Assembly: GCA_035610365.1 (NCBI GenBank)
Contig: CM069435.1
Span: forward strand, 94,273,389 to 94,337,388
From: Aquatica leii
Taxonomy: Eukaryota; Arthropoda; Insecta; Coleoptera; Lampyridae
DNA length: 64,000 nucleotides
Direction: 5' to 3'
Below the pieces are notes generated by a model that did no database searches, was not told the origin of the DNA, and saw only the letters and a program-made list of their open reading frames with translations. The position numbers were made by a program, and so were the translations under genes. Positions 62,401 through 64,000 of the stretch are shown in pieces; position 1 is the first letter of the stretch, and every line of letters begins with the position of its first letter.

Positions 62401-64000
62401 ATACGAACAGGGTTAAATATTGCGAAAAATCGAATTGCTAGATACTGTAACGCTTAAAATCGAACGTTAGTAAACCCAGTCTTTACTATGGCACACACAC
62501 TACACACAATTAATAAAGAAAGATTTCATGTATGTTGCACTGGTACATTGCAATACGAACAGGGTTAAATATTGCGAAAAATCGAATTGCTAGATACTGT
62601 AACGCTTAAAATCGAACGTTAGTAAACCCAGTCTTTACTATGGCACACACTACACACAATTAATAAAGAAAGATTTCATGTATGTTGCACTGGTACATTG
62701 CAATACGAACAGGGTTAAATATTGCGAAAAATCGAATTGCTAGATACTGTAACGCTTAAAATCGAACGTTAGTAAACCCAGTCTTTACTATGGCATTAAC
62801 TACACACAATTAATAAAGAAAGATTTCATGTATGTTGCACTGGTACATTGCAATACGAACAGGGTTAAATATTGCGAAAAATCGAATTGCTAGATACTGT
62901 AACGCTTAAAATCGAACGTTAGTAAACCCAGTCTTTACTATGGCACACACACTACACACAATTAATAAAGAAAGATTTCATGTATGTTGCACTGGTACAT
63001 TGCAATACGAACAGGGTTAAATATTGCGAAAAATCGAATTGCTAGATACTGTAACGCTTAAAATCGAACGTTAGTAAACCCAGTCTTTACTATGGCACAC
63101 ACTACACACAATTAATAAAGAAAGATTTCATGTATGTTGCACTGGTACATTGCAATACGAACAGGGTTAAATATTGCGAAAAATCGAATTGCTAGATACT
63201 GTAACGCTTAAAATCGAACGTTAGTAAACCCAGTCTTTACTATGGCACACACACTACACACAATTAATAAAGAAAGATTTCATGTATGTTGAACTGGTAC
63301 ATTGCAATACGAACAGGGTTAAATATTGCGAAAAATCGAATTGCTAGATACTGTAACGCTTAAAATCGAACGTTAGTAAACCCAGTCTTTACTATGGCAC
63401 GCACTACACACAATTAATAAAGAAAGATTTCATGTATGTTGCACTGGTACATTGCAATACGAACAGGGTTAAATATTGCGAAAAATCGAATTGCTAGATA
63501 CTGTAACGCTTAAAATCGAACGTTAGTAAACCCAGTCTTTACTATGGCACACACACTACACACAATTAATAAAGAAAGATTTCATGTATGTTGCACTGGT
63601 ACATTGCAATACGAACAGGGTTAAATATTGCGAAAAATCGAATTGCTAGATACTGTAACGCTTAAAATCGAACGTTAGTAAACCCAGTCTTTACTATGGC
63701 ACACACACTACACACAATTAATAAAGAAAGATTTCATGTATGTTGAACTGGTACATTGCAATACGAACAGGGTTAAATATTGCGAAAAATCGAATTGCTA
63801 GATACTGTAACGCTTAAAATCGAACGTTAGTAAACCCAGTCTTTACTATGGCACACACACTACACACAATTAATAAAGAAAGATTTCATGTATGTTGCAC
63901 TGGTACATTGCAATACGAACAGGGTTAAATATTGCGAAAAATCGAATTGCTAGATACTGTAACGCTTAAAATCGAACGTTAGTAAACCCAGTCTTTACTA
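32482..64000 (+). repeat. Large tandem satellite array, 143-152-bp monomer
   Basis: About 31.5 kb of uninterrupted head-to-tail monomers, roughly 205-215 copies, runs off the right edge. The core runs from CTGGTACATTGCAATACG through AACAGGGTTAAATATTGCG, AAAAATCGAATTGCTAG and TAACGCTTAAAATCGAACG to AGTAAACCCAGTCTT (about 95 bp). It is almost invariant. The spacer that follows is variable: CACACACAC, CACGCAC, CACACAC, CATTACAC, CATTAAC, or a short form missing CTACACAC. This explains monomer lengths of 152, 148, 150, about 151, 148-150 and 143 bp. A and C alternate at the base before ACTGG. Each monomer has an AATAAAG. No ORF is supported. A nucleosome-sized monomer, homogeneity and adjacency to nested transposons suggest pericentromeric or other constitutive heterochromatin, which is inference. 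Confidence 0.97.

Noticed and set aside
32482..64000. CRISPR-like layout (conserved block plus variable spacer)
   Set aside because: The conserved block is about 95 bp and the spacers are a few recurring classes of one CA-rich sequence, not unique spacers. The genome is eukaryotic. It is a satellite.
32482..64000. CENP-B box in the satellite monomer
   Set aside because: I compared TTCG-containing positions on both strands with the NTTCGNNNNANNCGGGN pattern. None fits at the essential bases.

Overview
The window is eukaryotic and looks like an insect, plausibly a beetle, although the order is a guess. The evidence is AT-rich intergenic DNA, many spliced introns of 48-60 bp with good GT/AG borders, a classical insect-type defensin gene, R1-like and CR1/L2-like LINEs, a Ty3/Gypsy LTR retrotransposon and a very large tandem satellite. 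It reads as a transition from single-copy genes (left) through nested transposons (middle) into a satellite block (right half).

Left, 1-17.4 kb. A 3'-truncated arrestin-domain gene (minus, 1-1295) is followed by a decayed R1-like LINE fragment (minus, about 2620-3540). Two intact housekeeping genes then lie tail to tail. The DEAH-box helicase DHX37/Dhr1 (plus, 4745-8521, 5 exons, 1106 aa) works in small-subunit ribosome biogenesis. The GARP/EARP tethering subunit VPS53 (minus, 8726-12235, 5 exons, 807 aa) works in endosome-to-Golgi traffic. Only 204 bp separate their stop codons. Next comes an AT-rich stretch of about 3.6 kb. It holds a 109-bp tandem duplication, two hammerhead-like core motifs, a small inverted-repeat element and an orphan WD40-like coding fragment. 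After it lie a two-exon defensin gene with an extra seventh cysteine (minus, 15834-16085) and an unrecognised two-exon gene of 299 aa (minus, 16470-17418).

Middle, 18.4-32.5 kb. A LINE with an SGNH-esterase ORF1 and an endonuclease/RT ORF2 (minus) is split by a full Ty3/Gypsy element (plus, 22013-29683). The Gypsy element has a 4-bp target duplication, AGAT, on each side. Its two LTRs differ by one substitution, yet the 3' LTR carries 736 extra bp containing coding-like sequence, and pol has about four frame breaks. A second, 5'-truncated copy of the same LINE lies in the opposite orientation (plus, about 30895-32480). It carries a 76-bp MITE-like insertion whose empty site is visible in the first copy.

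Right, 32482-64000. About 31.5 kb of uninterrupted head-to-tail satellite has monomers of 143-152 bp, roughly 205-215 copies. The core of about 95 bp is nearly invariant. A short CA-rich spacer comes in a few recurring classes. Rare variants recur at constant offsets (7576, 8936 and about 10151 bp), which points to block duplication of many monomers at a time. The array starts directly at the LINE tail and runs off the window edge. No gene is visible in it.

All statements come from reading the sequence and from general family knowledge. No database search was possible.
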